NCBI RefSeq assembly: GCF_003253745.1 | Contig: NZ_MZXV01000072.1 | Coordinates: 28,387 to 92,386 of the forward strand | Direction: 5' to 3' | DNA length: 64,000 nt | Origin: Mesorhizobium kowhaii | GTDB lineage: Bacteria; Pseudomonadota; Alphaproteobacteria; Rhizobiales; Rhizobiaceae | Part shown: positions 28,582 through 38,624 of the stretch, one piece after another | Layout of the letters: the number at the start of each line of letters is the position of its first letter | How positions within the stretch are numbered: the first letter of the stretch is position 1 | Program-made: the position numbers and the translations under genes | Notes under the pieces: model-generated | The model's database searches: none | Told to the model about the DNA's origin: nothing | Seen by the model: the letters and a program-made list of their open reading frames with translations, nothing else

Positions 28582-29838
28582 ATGACTAGGCAGTTCGTGT
28601 TTTCTTCCGAATCCGTCGGCGCGGGACACCCGGATAAGATGGCAGACAACATCTCGGATGCCATCCTCGATGCGATCCTCCGCACCGATCCGAAGGCGCG
28701 AGTCGCGTGTGAAGCATTGGTGAAGACAGGGATGGTCGTTCTCGCCGGCGAGATCACCAGCGATGCGCAGATCGATTACAGCCAAGTAGCCCGCGATACG
28801 ATTGTCGATATTGGATACGATGACGATGCGATCGGCTTTGATGGTCGGCGTTGCGCCGTCGTTTTGGCTCTCACAGAGCAGTCGCCCGACATTAGCCAGG
28901 GCGTTGACGTGGGACGAGGGCAGGATCTCGAGCAGGGAGCGGGGGATCAGGGCCTCATGTTCGGGTTCGCATGCAGCGAGACCGATACACTGATGCCGTT
29001 GCCGATCCAGCTCGCTCACTGCTTGACGAAAAGACAGGCAGAGGTCCGCAAAGCGGGACAGCTGAGCTGGCTGCGTCCGGACGTAAAATCTCAAGTGTCC
29101 ATCCGCTATCAAGGTTTGCGCCCGGTGGCGCTGGATACCGTAGTCCTGTCGACGCAACATGCGGAGGAGGTCACACAAGAAACAGTCCGGGAAGGCGTCA
29201 TTGAGGAAATCATTAAGCCGGTCTTGCCGCCCAACTTGGACACGACGGGGATCAGGATCTTGGTCAATCCAACGGGCCGGTTCGTGGTCGGTGGGCCGCG
29301 CGGCGACTGCGGGCTCACTGGACGCAAGATCATTGTCGATTCCTACGGTGGTATGGGGCGTCACGGCGGCGGCGCCTTTTCGGGCAAGGACCCATCCAAG
29401 GTTGACCGCTCGGCTGCCTACGCGGCCCGCTATGTCGCCAAGAACATCGTGGCTAGCGGACTTGCGGAGGTCTGCGAAGTTCAGCTTGCCTACGCGATCG
29501 GTGTGGCCGCTCCGGTGTCTGTCCTGGTCAACACGTTCGGGACCGCGAAGATCGTGGAAGAAAGGATCGAGCGGCTCATTCTTGAGCTGTTCGATCTCAG
29601 ACCGAAGGGCATTATCAAGATGCTTGATCTCTTGCGCCCGATATACCGCAAGACCGCCACGTACGGGCACTTCGGCCGCGAAGAACCCGAGTTCACCTGG
29701 GAGAGGACGGACAGAGCGGATGACTTGCGGCGCGAGGCGGGACTCGCCGCCGCGCAAGGGCCGACGCCGGATCGATCGCCATGCGAAAAGTCCATTCCAA
29801 GCGGACCGTTGAGCGGAGACATCGATGCCGGATTATGA
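28582..29838 (+). CDS. metK: S-adenosylmethionine synthetase
   Basis: Makes SAM from methionine and ATP. 418 aa, complete: FSSESVGAGHPDKMADNISD at the start, GAGDQGLMFGFACSETDTLM, DSYGGMGRHGGGAFSGKDPS and KVDRSAAYAARY. Start 28582, 27 bp after glyA; overlaps the adenosine kinase start by 14 bp, so the two are translationally coupled. Likely an island copy additional to the chromosomal gene. Confidence 0.95.
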   Translation: MTRQFVFSSESVGAGHPDKMADNISDAILDAILRTDPKARVACEALVKTGMVVLAGEITSDAQIDYSQVARDTIVDIGYDDDAIGFDGRRCAVVLALTEQSPDISQGVDVGRGQDLEQGAGDQGLMFGFACSETDTLMPLPIQLAHCLTKRQAEVRKAGQLSWLRPDVKSQVSIRYQGLRPVALDTVVLSTQHAEEVTQETVREGVIEEIIKPVLPPNLDTTGIRILVNPTGRFVVGGPRGDCGLTGRKIIVDSYGGMGRHGGGAFSGKDPSKVDRSAAYAARYVAKNIVASGLAEVCEVQLAYAIGVAAPVSVLVNTFGTAKIVEERIERLILELFDLRPKGIIKMLDLLRPIYRKTATYGHFGREEPEFTWERTDRADDLRREAGLAAAQGPTPDRSPCEKSIPSGPLSGDIDAGL

Positions 29839-30856
29839 CGTGCTTTGCATCGGCAATGCCATTGTCGACATCATCGCCCAGTGCGACGAGGAATTCCTCG
29901 AGACCAACGGCATCATCAAGGGCGCGATGAACCTCATCGACACCCAGCGCGCCGAACTGCTCTACAGCCGCATGGGCCCGGCGATCGAAGCGTCCGGCGG
30001 CAGCGCCGGCAACACGGCGGCCGGCGTCGCCTCCTTCGGCGGGCGCGCCGCCTTCTTCGGCAAGGTTTCCAACGATGGGCTGGGCGAAATCTATGCGCAC
30101 GACATCCATGCGCAAGGTGTCGCCTTCGACACCAAACCGCTCACGGGCGAACCGCCGACGGCGCGCTCGATGATTTTCGTCACGCCCGACGGCGAGCGCT
30201 CGATGAACACCTATCTCGGCGCTTGCGTCGAGCTCGGCCCGGAGGATGTCGAGGCCGACAAGGCCTCCGGCGCCAAAGTCACCTATTTCGAGGGCTATCT
30301 GTGGGATCCGCCGCGCGCCAAGGAGGCGATCCGGCAGACAGCGAAGCTGGCGCACGCGGCGCGCCGCGAGGTTTCGATGACGCTGTCGGATTCGTTCTGC
30401 GTCGACCGCTACCGCGAAGAGTTCCTCGACCTGATGCGCTCCGGCACGGTCGACATCGTCTTTGCCAACAGCCACGAGATCAAGTCGCTCTACCAGACAT
30501 CGTCCTTCGACGAGGCGCTGGCGAATATCCGCAAGGACTGCAGAATAGCCGCCGTCACCCGCTCGGAAAAGGGCTCGGTCATCGTACGTGGCGACGAGAC
30601 CGTGGTCATCCGGGCGACGGCGATCAGGGAGCTGGTCGACACGACAGGCGCCGGCGACCTCTACGCCGCCGGTTTCCTGCACGGCTACACGCAGGGCCGC
30701 GACCTCAAGACCTGCGGCGACCTCGGCTCGCTGGCCGCCGGCCTGGTGATCCAGCAGATCGGCCCGAGGCCAAGGCAGAATCTGCGCCGCGAGGCGGAAC
30801 TGGCCGGGTTGCGTCAGGCGGACATCTCGAGGAGTAGCTGCTCACCTCCCCCTTAA
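29825..30856 (+). CDS. Adenosine kinase, PfkB family
   Basis: A 343-aa ribokinase-family protein: YDVLCIGNAIVDIIAQCDE at the start, SGGSAGNTAAGVASFGGRAA, and the PfkB signature DTTGAGDLYAAGFLHGYTQG with the catalytic Asp. Overall pattern is that of alpha-proteobacterial adenosine kinase, which removes adenosine released when S-adenosylhomocysteine is split. Coupling to metK supports that role. Its very GC-rich, smooth codon use differs from metK, so it may have a different origin from its neighbours. Confidence 0.88.
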   Translation: MPDYDVLCIGNAIVDIIAQCDEEFLETNGIIKGAMNLIDTQRAELLYSRMGPAIEASGGSAGNTAAGVASFGGRAAFFGKVSNDGLGEIYAHDIHAQGVAFDTKPLTGEPPTARSMIFVTPDGERSMNTYLGACVELGPEDVEADKASGAKVTYFEGYLWDPPRAKEAIRQTAKLAHAARREVSMTLSDSFCVDRYREEFLDLMRSGTVDIVFANSHEIKSLYQTSSFDEALANIRKDCRIAAVTRSEKGSVIVRGDETVVIRATAIRELVDTTGAGDLYAAGFLHGYTQGRDLKTCGDLGSLAAGLVIQQIGPRPRQNLRREAELAGLRQADISRSSCSPPP

Positions 30857-30950
30857 GCAGGCGGTCCAGGCGAGGGCGGATAAATCAAAATGTCGCACGC
30901 GCACCCGCCGCGCCTTCGGTGTCCCCACGCCCCAACCATCGGGGTATGAC

Positions 30951-32054
30951 ATGACCATCTCTCAGCAGATTCCTGTAGCAACGCTCGGTATGCCGCGTAT
31001 CGGTCGCAGGCGAGAACTGAAATTCGCGCTTGAAAGGTACTGGTGCCATTCCCAACGACGACCATCGGGTCCTTCCCGCAGACGCCGGAGGTGCGCAAGG
31101 CGCGCTCCGCTCATGCAAAGGGTGAGCTGAGCTATGTCGATTACGAGACCTTCCTGAAGAAGGTGACCGAGGCTGCTATTCGTTGGCAGGAGGAGATCGG
31201 CCTGGACGTGCTGGTGCACGGTGAGTTCGAACGAAACGACATGGTGCAGCATTTCGGCGAGCAGCTGTCTGGCCTCGCCTTCACCCAGCATGGCTGGGTG
31301 CAAAGCTATGGCTCCCGCTATGTGCGCCCTCCCATCATCTTCGGGGACGTATCGCGGCCCAATCCGATGACGGTGCGGTGGTGGCAATTTGCCCAGTCGC
31401 TGACGGAAAAGCCGGTGAAGGGAATGCTCACAGGCCCAGTGACCATTCTTAACTGGTCTTTTGTTCGCGACGACGTACCTCGCTCCGAAGCCTGCCGCCA
31501 GATCGCGCTCGCCATTCGCGATGGACCTTGAAAGAGCCGGCGCAAGGATGATCCAGATCGACGAAGCCGCGTTTCGCGAAGGCCTGCCACTGCGCAAGTC
31601 CGACTGGAAAGTCTATCTCGACTGGGCCGTCGAATGCTTCCGGCTCGCTTCAACGGGTGTAAAGGACGCGACCCAAATCCATACTCACATGTGCTATTCG
31701 GAATTCACCGAGATCATCGACGCGATCGCCGAAATGGACGCGGATGTAATTTCGATTGAGACGTCGCGCTCGAAAATGGAACTGCTGGACGCCTTCACGA
31801 GCTCCAAATACCCGAACGAAATCGGTCCCGGAGTCTACGACATTCACTCACCACGTGTCCCGGAAGTCGCGGAGATTTCGGACCTCGTCTCGCTTGCCCG
31901 CGAGCGACTGTCCGACGGCCAGCTGTGGATAAATCCGGACTGTGGCCTCAAAACACGCAAATGGAAGGAGGTCCGCCCTGCCCTCATGAACATGGTCGCT
32001 GCAGCCCGGGCGCTTCGGGAGAAAGTGCCGGCCGGAGGCCTTCCTGAGTCCTAA
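30951..32054 (+). pseudogene. metE: metE, cobalamin-independent methionine synthase, internal deletion
   Basis: The ATG at 30951 encodes the true MetE N-terminus (VATLGMPRIGRRRELKFALE), which breaks off after about 31 codons and jumps, with a frame change at about 31041, to the start of the C-terminal catalytic domain (PFPTTTIGSFPQTPEVRKAR). About 400 codons are missing. A second frameshift lies near 31525. The rest holds the zinc site (HTHMCYSE and NPDCGLKTR) to 32054. It completes the methyl-cycle theme of this block but cannot be functional as full MetE. Confidence 0.85.
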
Positions 32055-32578
32055 CCATGTGGTGATTTACCGGCTGCCGCGTGTCGGCCGTTAAATGCCC
32101 AACCGATTACTTTACTGCAAATAAGTCATTCGAGGAAAAACATATAATTTTCCTTCGGCAGGTGTCACGTTGCTGTTCAGGGGTACGGGCGGGCAGCACG
32201 CTGCGCTTGTCAAACATATGGCAGCCGGGTTCAATTGGAATATCTCGGTTGGTTCGAACGCCGGAGCGGATGGAGCTTTGATCCCGGACACCGCGCGGAC
32301 GGCCGGTGGATCCCAGAAATCCCGGCGCCTGGCGACTATCACCGGACTTTGACCGATCGCGGGTGCGAAGCCACATTGGTATGCGAGCGTCTAAATGGGA
32401 GTCCACGCCCGAAACGCGTGCAAATCTCCCCGTCCAAAAAACTGTACCAGAGGACTGCAACCAGCTGCTTTCCTCTTGAAACTGTCATCGCCCTGACAAC
32501 ACATTCTGCAATTGTCGGAGGGTGTCGATGAGGCGCCGCGTCACGCAAACTAGTTGTTCAGCAGATCGGGAGGACCGA
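32055..32578. other. Intergenic region with one palindrome
   Basis: No protein-like frame seen. The only structured element is TGTCATCGCCCTGACA at 32483-32498, described separately. Confidence 0.4.
32483..32498. promoter_or_regulatory. Palindrome TGTCA-N6-TGACA upstream of DUF982 gene
   Basis: TGTCATCGCCCTGACA is a perfect 5-bp palindrome that also fits the NifA TGT-N10-ACA pattern. It lies 80 bp before the DUF982 start, but no good -24/-12 promoter is seen between them, so NifA control is unproven. Confidence 0.35.
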
Positions 32579-32881
32579 ATGAACTCTGAGGCCTTCAGCA
32601 ACCCCCTTTTCGTGAAGCGTGCACCGTACATCGTGCAAGAGATCGCCAGCCGTGCGGACGCTATCGATTTCCTCAATGAGTGGCCGGGAGATCGCAGAGA
32701 TCTGATCCACGAAGCCGCCCTCAGAGCGTGCTACGATGCATATGATGGGCGAAAACCGGTAAGTACAGCGCGCAATGCCTTTTTCGGCTTTGCGAAACGG
32801 GCCGCCATATTGGAAGATGCAACCTCCGCGATGCAGTGGCTCGCTGCCTGCACGTCGGGCAGTGGAAAAGTGCAAGTGTAG
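32579..32881 (+). CDS. DUF982 family protein
   Basis: A 100-residue protein of the small rhizobial DUF982 family: PYIVQEIASRADAIDFLNEW, PGDRRDLIHEAALRACYDAY, STARNAFFGFAKRAAIL. Start at ATG 32579 behind GGGAGGA. The family is abundant on rhizobial symbiosis plasmids and islands; function unknown. Confidence 0.8.
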   Translation: MNSEAFSNPLFVKRAPYIVQEIASRADAIDFLNEWPGDRRDLIHEAALRACYDAYDGRKPVSTARNAFFGFAKRAAILEDATSAMQWLAACTSGSGKVQV

Positions 32882-34473
32882 GCGTCGGCGAAATGTATGA
32901 GGCGGGCGCGGGACAGCACGCTGAGGAGGGCGCTGTTCGAGATTTTCAGAGTTCGCCGAAAGCAAAACTCACCGCAACAGGGCAGATTTCGCGCAACCCC
33001 GACCATGAACCAGACACTGCACATCGGTCGTTGGTGGCAAAATCAAGCTGTTTGAAAGGGGATCGACGGTTTAGACTCGCTCTGCCGCCCTGCTGGGCGC
33101 GTGCTCCGAAGATTATGGCTACCCTCGATCCGCGTGTCATCATGGAAACTGTCGCTTGCACGCCAGCAGCTGATCGAGATGGCAAGAGTTACAGCGATTA
33201 ACTGTGCCCCTCGTCAGTTTTGATGGACCGACGAGCCAAGTCCGGCATTGATCCATCATCATGGTGCATATGGATCGTCGCGAGTGCCGATGTTGACGTT
33301 CCGTGGCGCAATTTACTTTGATGTTGAGATGTCCTGATCTACTAACCCATGGCAGCGGCGTCGAAGCCCAATACATATGAGCTGCCGATGATCTTTCTCA
33401 GCACTCGGTTTTCATCGGTGTGAGAATCGACCACTTGCCGTGATGCCGAGGGATCGCCACATTTTTTTCGCGGCCTGCGCTACTCTGATGGGCACATCTT
33501 TCAGAACCTCTACGGTGCACGCCGCCGTCTGCACCATTGGTTTTTCCGACCAAAGAACCCTCCCGTCCATGGTCGTCTGACCTCGGCAAGGAACATCGGA
33601 GCGGAGGTCTCGTATTCCACCATGCGATTGGATTCCGCACGTGCTGAAAATGCGAGTTCGGACGAGAATTTTCGACTTATTTCACCGAATAATCGAAGCC
33701 ATTGCCGCGGCTTGCAGTCTCCGCGCGTGGTGCACCTGCCGTTGACTTTCATCTGCTGCGCGCTTCGCCCTGCGGACAGGATACAGCGAAGCCTCCACGG
33801 CCGCGAAAATCTCGCGACGGCGGCTCGATTCCGGGGCCGGACCGCCATTTTGCGGATGTGATCCGTGGTGCCTGGCCTGGATCACGCCATCCATCTCCTG
33901 ACCGCATCATCATTACCATCGCCCTCCTTCAGCCCGGCCGAGCCTCCCGACCGCCGGATCGATGATGATGATCCCCTTGGAGAATAGTCTCTTTTGAAAA
34001 GTGTGACGGTCTGCGCCGTCCTACCGTGTTTCAGCCTTTGCGTTGGTCTCCTGCGCTTCCTGCCGCGCACACGGCGAAGCGCTGTCATTCTACCGTGCAA
34101 CACCCACTGGAAATACGACAGGTGGACCACAATAATCACGTCTGAGCTAAAGATTTTTCGGGCAACCCTCGAAAAAGGAAACGACAGCTCTTGGTCTTTA
34201 AGACGCCGCATGAACTTGGTGAGGGAAGGTCACCAGTCTGGCCGTTCCGAAACTTAGTTGCCTTTCTTTGACCCGGCATCGTCGCCGAGAGATCAACGGG
34301 CGTGTTGTAGAGCGCGACATTTCGTCGGGTCGTGGTCGAGTAGCTCAGCCATTCGGCTTTCGCCCTCACAGATCTGCGCGGGCGGATTTCTGGCAGTCGG
34401 CTCTTTCCGAGGGTGACCCGGGTCATATGTCCGAGCTGACTGCGCGGCACGGATTGTGAGCGACGAAGCTTGG
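32882..34473. other. Gene-poor stretch
   Basis: About 1.6 kb in which the open frames lack protein-like composition on either strand. Two simple repeats of GATGATGATG type occur near 33910-33970. I see no gene, terminator or IS end that can be supported. Confidence 0.4.
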
Positions 34474-34695
34474 CTAACGCTTACATTTCTCCGGTATTTC
34501 GGCGATGCATTCATCGAGACGCTCCAGGCGGAACTTCGCATTGCGAAGTTCATGTCCGGCTTCGAAACGTCGATGGCGCCCCATTGGTGTGGTCATCATG
34601 AGGTCGCGCTCCAGTTCGGCTATGCGCGTACGCACCTGCCGAGCCTCGTCTTGACGCGACGCCTTGATCCATCCACGCCGCGCATCCGCCTCCCT
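34474..34695 (-). pseudogene. Small conserved rhizobial ORF, start disrupted (repeat copy B)
   Basis: The minus strand reads ASRQDEARQVRTRIAELERD, then LMMTTPMGRHRRFEAGHELR and NAKFRLERLDECIAEIPEKC to a stop at 34474: a convincing short helical protein. The aligned start codon is out of frame by one base near 34688 (copy A at 15731 keeps it). Upstream, to about 34790, lies the 45-bp leader shared with copy A. Copy B has the full C-terminus, copy A the intact start. Function unknown. Confidence 0.55.
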
Positions 34696-35093
34696 GCCAC
34701 CCGCCCCGAAACCGTGCGGGGCATGCCACCGAGACCGTAATTTCCGGCAAGCCGAAACGCTCTAAATTTAACATCCGCTAATGTAAGTCTAGTCGCATCG
34801 GCATGGCGTGGGCGTTCGGCTTGACGCGCGCATCGACAACCGCAAATCGGGTGATGCGTTTGGCGGCAAGCCATGCACGCTGGACGCCGAGAAGGTGGTA
34901 AAAATCACCGGCCACCCGGTTAGCGGCGTTTACCGCTGCGCGCCTACGATCGAGCGGTGTCGGCGCCCGGCGAAGCCAATGCAGCGGGTAAGGTCGCCAA
35001 ATGGTGCGACACTGCCAAGATGCCGAACCTGGGGCGGATGCAACAGTCGACTGACAGCGATGTGCGGCATAGTCAAAGCGCAGTGCCAGGCCG

Positions 35094-35486
35094 TTAAGCG
35101 CCGGGCAGTGCGCCTTTCGCTGACATCTCGAAGACATCGAGCAGGATGGCCAGCCCGACGCCGCACGCGGTCAGGATGACGCCGGCCATGAAGATGCGGT
35201 TGGCGCGTTCATAGATGGGTCGGCGCAGCGAACTCATGTCGAGCAGTATGGACAGCGCCCGCATCTGCAACGCGATGCCGACCAGGATCGGCACAATGGC
35301 GAACAGGTCGTAGAGCCGCCATGGCATGGGATTCGCCGCCCAATGCGTGACGAAGCCAAGCGAAAAGGCGAGCAGGATGCCCACAACGGTGATTGTGCCG
35401 TTGCGGAAAATTGTCTCGATCAGCTCTTCCTTCGGATCGTGCTCGTCCAGCGTCCCTCTCCTCCCTATCCGTGGCAGGCTTTGCAC
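35094..35486 (-). CDS. Small inner-membrane protein
   Basis: A 130-residue protein with three predicted membrane helices (TVVGILLAFSLGFVTHW, LFAIVPILVGIALQM, IFMAGVILTACGVGLAILL). Conserved-looking soluble start EHDPKEELIETIFRNGT; a TTG at LDEH is another possible start. No family name recognised; stands alone among debris. Confidence 0.6.
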   Translation of the reverse strand: MQSLPRIGRRGTLDEHDPKEELIETIFRNGTITVVGILLAFSLGFVTHWAANPMPWRLYDLFAIVPILVGIALQMRALSILLDMSSLRRPIYERANRIFMAGVILTACGVGLAILLDVFEMSAKGALPGA

Positions 35487-35609
35487 AGTTTGCGACTAAG
35501 CTCTCGGAAAAACCCTCTACATCGCCGCCAATTAGTCAAGAGACCTTCGGAGATCAGGCAAAGCGAACCGATGGCTGCGCGGGGAATTAGCGGAACTGGA
35601 CGGTCAAAC

Positions 35610-35720
35610 GCCGTTGACTTTGGCACAGACTGAGACCGGCGATCGGGGCCATGTGCCCTATCGCCCCATATGGGCGCATCTCGTTGTAGGTATCTGCGCC
35701 AATCCTCAACCTTTGGAACC
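35610..35720 (-). pseudogene. IS3-type transposase C-terminal scrap
   Basis: The minus strand reads FQRLRIGADTYNEMRPYGAI then GHMAPI, the YNxxRPHxxIG motif at the end of IS3-group OrfB, with a flanking stop. Only about 35 residues remain. The adjoining 35721-35903 holds nothing else recognisable. Confidence 0.45.
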
Positions 35721-35903
35721 TTTGGCCTGTCTCGCGCCAGATACCTGGCATGATGCCATCGCAACGGGCTGGCGGCGGAAGCATTGTCTGCACTATGGGA
35801 TCATGCAAGGCATTGCCTTCTCAAGGAGGTTGCGATCATCTCTTCCCAGTGATGGTCGCAATCATTGTTGATTGCGACCATCCGTAGCCAGCTCCGGCTA
35901 TTC

Positions 35904-36954
35904 ATTTCCTTAAGATCTGCGATGCAGGTCGAGGCGTTGTCGCCGTTTCGGCGGGTAAGATGGGCAAGACCACCTCCGGTACCTTTCCGGTCAGCGATTT
36001 AAGGAAGGCAACGAGCAGGTCGACCTCTTCTGCCTTCAATTCTTCGCCGAGTTGGGTGGCGCCCATAATGGCCACGGCCTGTTTCAGATCCCAAACCTTG
36101 CCCGAATGAAAGTACGGCGCGGTGAGTGCTACGTTGCGCAGCGGCGCCGCGCGGAAAACATAGGGATCGTCAGCTGTATTGGTGACCGCAAAGCGGCCCT
36201 TGTCCTTTTCCGGCAGGACCTCGCGCTGGGCTTTTCCACAAGGCCGAATTGGTAAAAGTCCTGCCCGCCAACGTTGATACCGGCATGGCAGGACGAGCAC
36301 CCTTCTCCATGAATAGCGCCAGGCCCTGTTTCTGTTCGGAAGTCATGGCTGCGTCATCGCAATTGAGGAAGGCATCGAAGGGGGCCGGCGTGACCAACGT
36401 CGCCTCAAAGGCTTCAACTGCCTTGGCCAAGTTGTCGAAGGTGACGCGATCGGCCTCACCCGGGAAAGCTGCATTGAACCAATCGAGATATTGCGGCATC
36501 GACTTGAGCGTCGTGATGACTTGAACTGGTGTGTTGGCCAATTCGATACCGGCTTGGACCGGTCCCTTGGCCTGAGCCTTCAGGTCTTCGGCGCGACCAT
36601 CCCAGAACTGCGCGATGTTGAAGACAGCGTTCAGGACCGTCCGCGCGTTGCGGGGTCCCTTCTGCCAACCATGGCCGATCGAGGTTTCGAGATTGTCGTC
36701 GCCGCCGGTGGCCAAGTTGTGGCACGAGTTGCACGAGATGACGCCGGACGCCGAGATGAGTGGATCGTAGAAAAGTGCCTTGCCGAGGATGATCTTCTCC
36801 GGAGTGATCGGGTTGTTGGTGATTGCCGGCGTGGTGGGCGGCAAAGCCTTGAAAGTGGCCAGGGCCGTTTCTCTGAGGTCGGCGGGATCGGTTCCGCAGC
36901 AAGAGCGGTGGCTGCAGGCAAGGCGACAGCCATCGTAGTGAATAGCATTTTCAT
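35904..36954 (-). pseudogene. Di-haem cytochrome c peroxidase, three or more frameshifts
   Basis: MauG/CcpA-type periplasmic peroxidase rebuilt from three minus-strand frames. Signal peptide from 36954 (MKMLFTTMAVALPAATALA), first haem site CNSCH in GVISCNSCHNLATGGDD, then QKGPRNARTVLNAVFNIAQF and the DGRAEDLKAQA motif. A lost base near 36290 breaks the second haem site, which in the alternate frame reads SSCHAGINVGGQDFYQFGL; another shift follows before GRFAVTNTADDPYVFRAAPL and APYFHSGKVWDL. Another shift lies near 36860. The intact enzyme would detoxify peroxide using cytochrome c electrons. Confidence 0.8.
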
Positions 36955-37179
36955 AAATTGTCTCCGAGCGTTGTGCACGGAAGCCATTGGGGGATATGCG
37001 GTTCGTGAACGTCCTGCGCTAGATCAACAGCCCGAGAGGACTGGCCCTGACGGCCAGACTCGAACAGGCCTGCCACCGAGTGGCGGAAGCCGCCACCCAG
37101 GCTGTGTCCGTCGCACTGACCGTGGATCCCAACACGCGGCCGGGCGCCATCGCAATTTGTTCGCGCTGACGGCCTGATC

Positions 37180-37330
37180 GGTTCCTTGGGGCATGGCGAA
37201 TCCCCCCACGACAATGCCAAGGCGGAAAGCATTATGGAGACCATGAATGTCTAAGCCGTGTATCCGATGACATACGACGCCTTCAGCGGCGTGAAACACC
37301 TTCTGCTTCTTCATTTTGCTGAATTCAAAG
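37180..37330 (+). pseudogene. IS3-type OrfB fragment
   Basis: The plus strand reads HDNAKAESIMETMNV-stop-AVYPMTYDAF, the catalytic-Glu region of an IS3-family transposase (usual form DNAxAESFxxTLKxE), with an in-frame stop. About 50 codons remain just upstream of mucR. Confidence 0.5.
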
Positions 37331-37545
37331 GGAGGGGCTTCGAGAATCAAAGCAAACTGGGCCCCAGTTACGGGGCAGCCAGCACCGAGCGGATCCTCGT
37401 GCACGCCGGTGGGATGCGGCGCTATAGACCTCGATGCTGGGCAAGCATCGCAATAATCCTGTCGAGACATTTGTTGCTTTCACCGGCAACCGCCACTATG
37501 AAGCGACGCTTCGCCGACTACGTTTCAAGCCGACCGGAGAGTTTC

Positions 37546-38013
37546 ATGACAGAAGACGCCGACAAGAATATCGACACCCTCATCGAGCTCACCGCCGATG
37601 TCGTCTCAGCCTATGTCTCCAACAATCCCGTTCCGGTGGGGGATCTCCCTGCTCTGATCGGCCAAGTGCATGCGGCTCTGAAAGGCACGGCCGGAAGCGT
37701 CTCCGCAGAAGAGCCGCAGGCTCTGAAGCCTCCTGCAGTCCCGATCAGGAAGTCGGTGACACCGGACTACATCATCTCGCTTGAGGACGGGAAGAAATTC
37801 AAATCGCTAAAGCGCCATCTGTCGACCCACTATGGGCTGACGCCGGATGAGTATCGCGCCAAATGGGGCCTGCCGGGGGATTATCCCATGGTCGCCCCGA
37901 ACTACGCAGCGGCGCGGTCGGCCTTGGCCAAGACGATGGGGCTCGGCCGCAAACCGAAGGAGCCGGAAACGCCGGCGCCGGCGAAGCGGACCCGCAAGAA
38001 GGTCGCGGCCTAG
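37546..38013 (+). CDS. mucR: MucR/Ros-family transcriptional regulator lacking zinc-ligand Cys
   Basis: A 155-residue MucR/Ros regulator; the ATG at 37546 begins MTEDADKNIDTLIELTADVV (the oligomerising N-terminus). The DNA-binding part reads TPDYIISLEDGKKFKSLKRH, LSTHYGLTPDEYRAKWGLPG, DYPMVAPNYAAARS and a Lys/Arg tail. Canonical Ros has Cys-x-x-Cys or Cys-x-x-Asp here; this protein has Ser-x-x-Asp, so the first zinc ligand is gone, as is known for some M. loti Ros homologues that fold without zinc. Members regulate exopolysaccharide, motility and symbiosis genes. A strong terminator follows. Confidence 0.88.
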   Translation: MTEDADKNIDTLIELTADVVSAYVSNNPVPVGDLPALIGQVHAALKGTAGSVSAEEPQALKPPAVPIRKSVTPDYIISLEDGKKFKSLKRHLSTHYGLTPDEYRAKWGLPGDYPMVAPNYAAARSALAKTMGLGRKPKEPETPAPAKRTRKKVAA

Positions 38014-38067
38014 TCTCGGCAACCGAGATTCGCCGCTGCCATTGGCATGATCTGCGTGGAATATGAA

Positions 38068-38096
38068 AAGGCGGGGGAGTAGCCCCCGCCTTACCT
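38068..38096. terminator. Terminator between mucR and cspA remnant
   Basis: AAGGCGGGGG / CCCCCGCCTT hairpin with 5-nt loop followed by ACCTTT. Placed between convergent genes; best oriented for mucR. Confidence 0.8.
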
Positions 38097-38210
38097 TTGC
38101 AGACACCCTTCGCGACCGCTTGCAGCAATCTGCTGCTCCGGCGTTTCGGTCGGGTCAGCCCATACGGGACGAACCGCGTTCTTCCGGCTGTGGCGGACGC
38201 AGCCTGAAAA

Positions 38211-38422
38211 TCAGCCAGCTTTGCTGAGGCTGCCAGCGGAGGACTTGCCAGTGCGGCGGTCCTGTTCGATCTCATAGTTGATCTTCTGACCTTCATTGAG
38301 GGTAGAAAGGCCCGCGCGCTCGACAGCGGAGATGTGGACGAAAACATCCTGCCCCCATTGTCGGGCTGGATAAATCCAAATCCCTTGGTGCTGTTGAACC
38401 ACTTCACCGTTCCGGTCGCCAT
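38211..38422 (-). pseudogene. cspA: Cold-shock protein CspA, one-base deletion
   Basis: The start at 38422 gives MATGTVKWFNSTKGFGFIQP and DNGG, the RNP1 motif region; a missing base near 38358 moves the rest (QDVFVHISAVERAGLSTLNE, with the RNP2 motif VFVHIS) to the next frame, ending at 38211. Joined, it is a normal 70-residue cold-shock protein. A single indel, so either a recent loss or a sequence error. Confidence 0.85.
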
Positions 38423-38624
38423 ATGGGTATTCCTTTGTACAATTGCAGCGTGGGCAGGCCATAAGGCCAGTCCGCTTCATAGCCGAGACTATAGGCAAAG
38501 CAAAAACGAAAAATTGCACGGCCCCGGCTCGATCTGCGGATAGTGGCTCGCGCCACGGGTCAACGGCCGGGTGGTTCACGTCGCCACCTTGGTGCATGAT
38601 CCTGGCGAGGGCTTGAGGAGTTCG

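Noticed and set aside
29825..30837. Second plus-strand open frame over the adenosine kinase gene
   Set aside because: Arg- and Gly-rich shadow of the GC-rich kinase gene; the kinase frame carries all family motifs.
33910..33975. ATCATC/GATGATG runs suggesting a repeat array
   Set aside because: Too short and irregular; no repeat-spacer structure, so not a CRISPR or tandem array.
36491..37177. 228-codon plus-strand open frame
   Set aside because: Antisense of the broken di-haem peroxidase, which has clear haem motifs on the minus strand.
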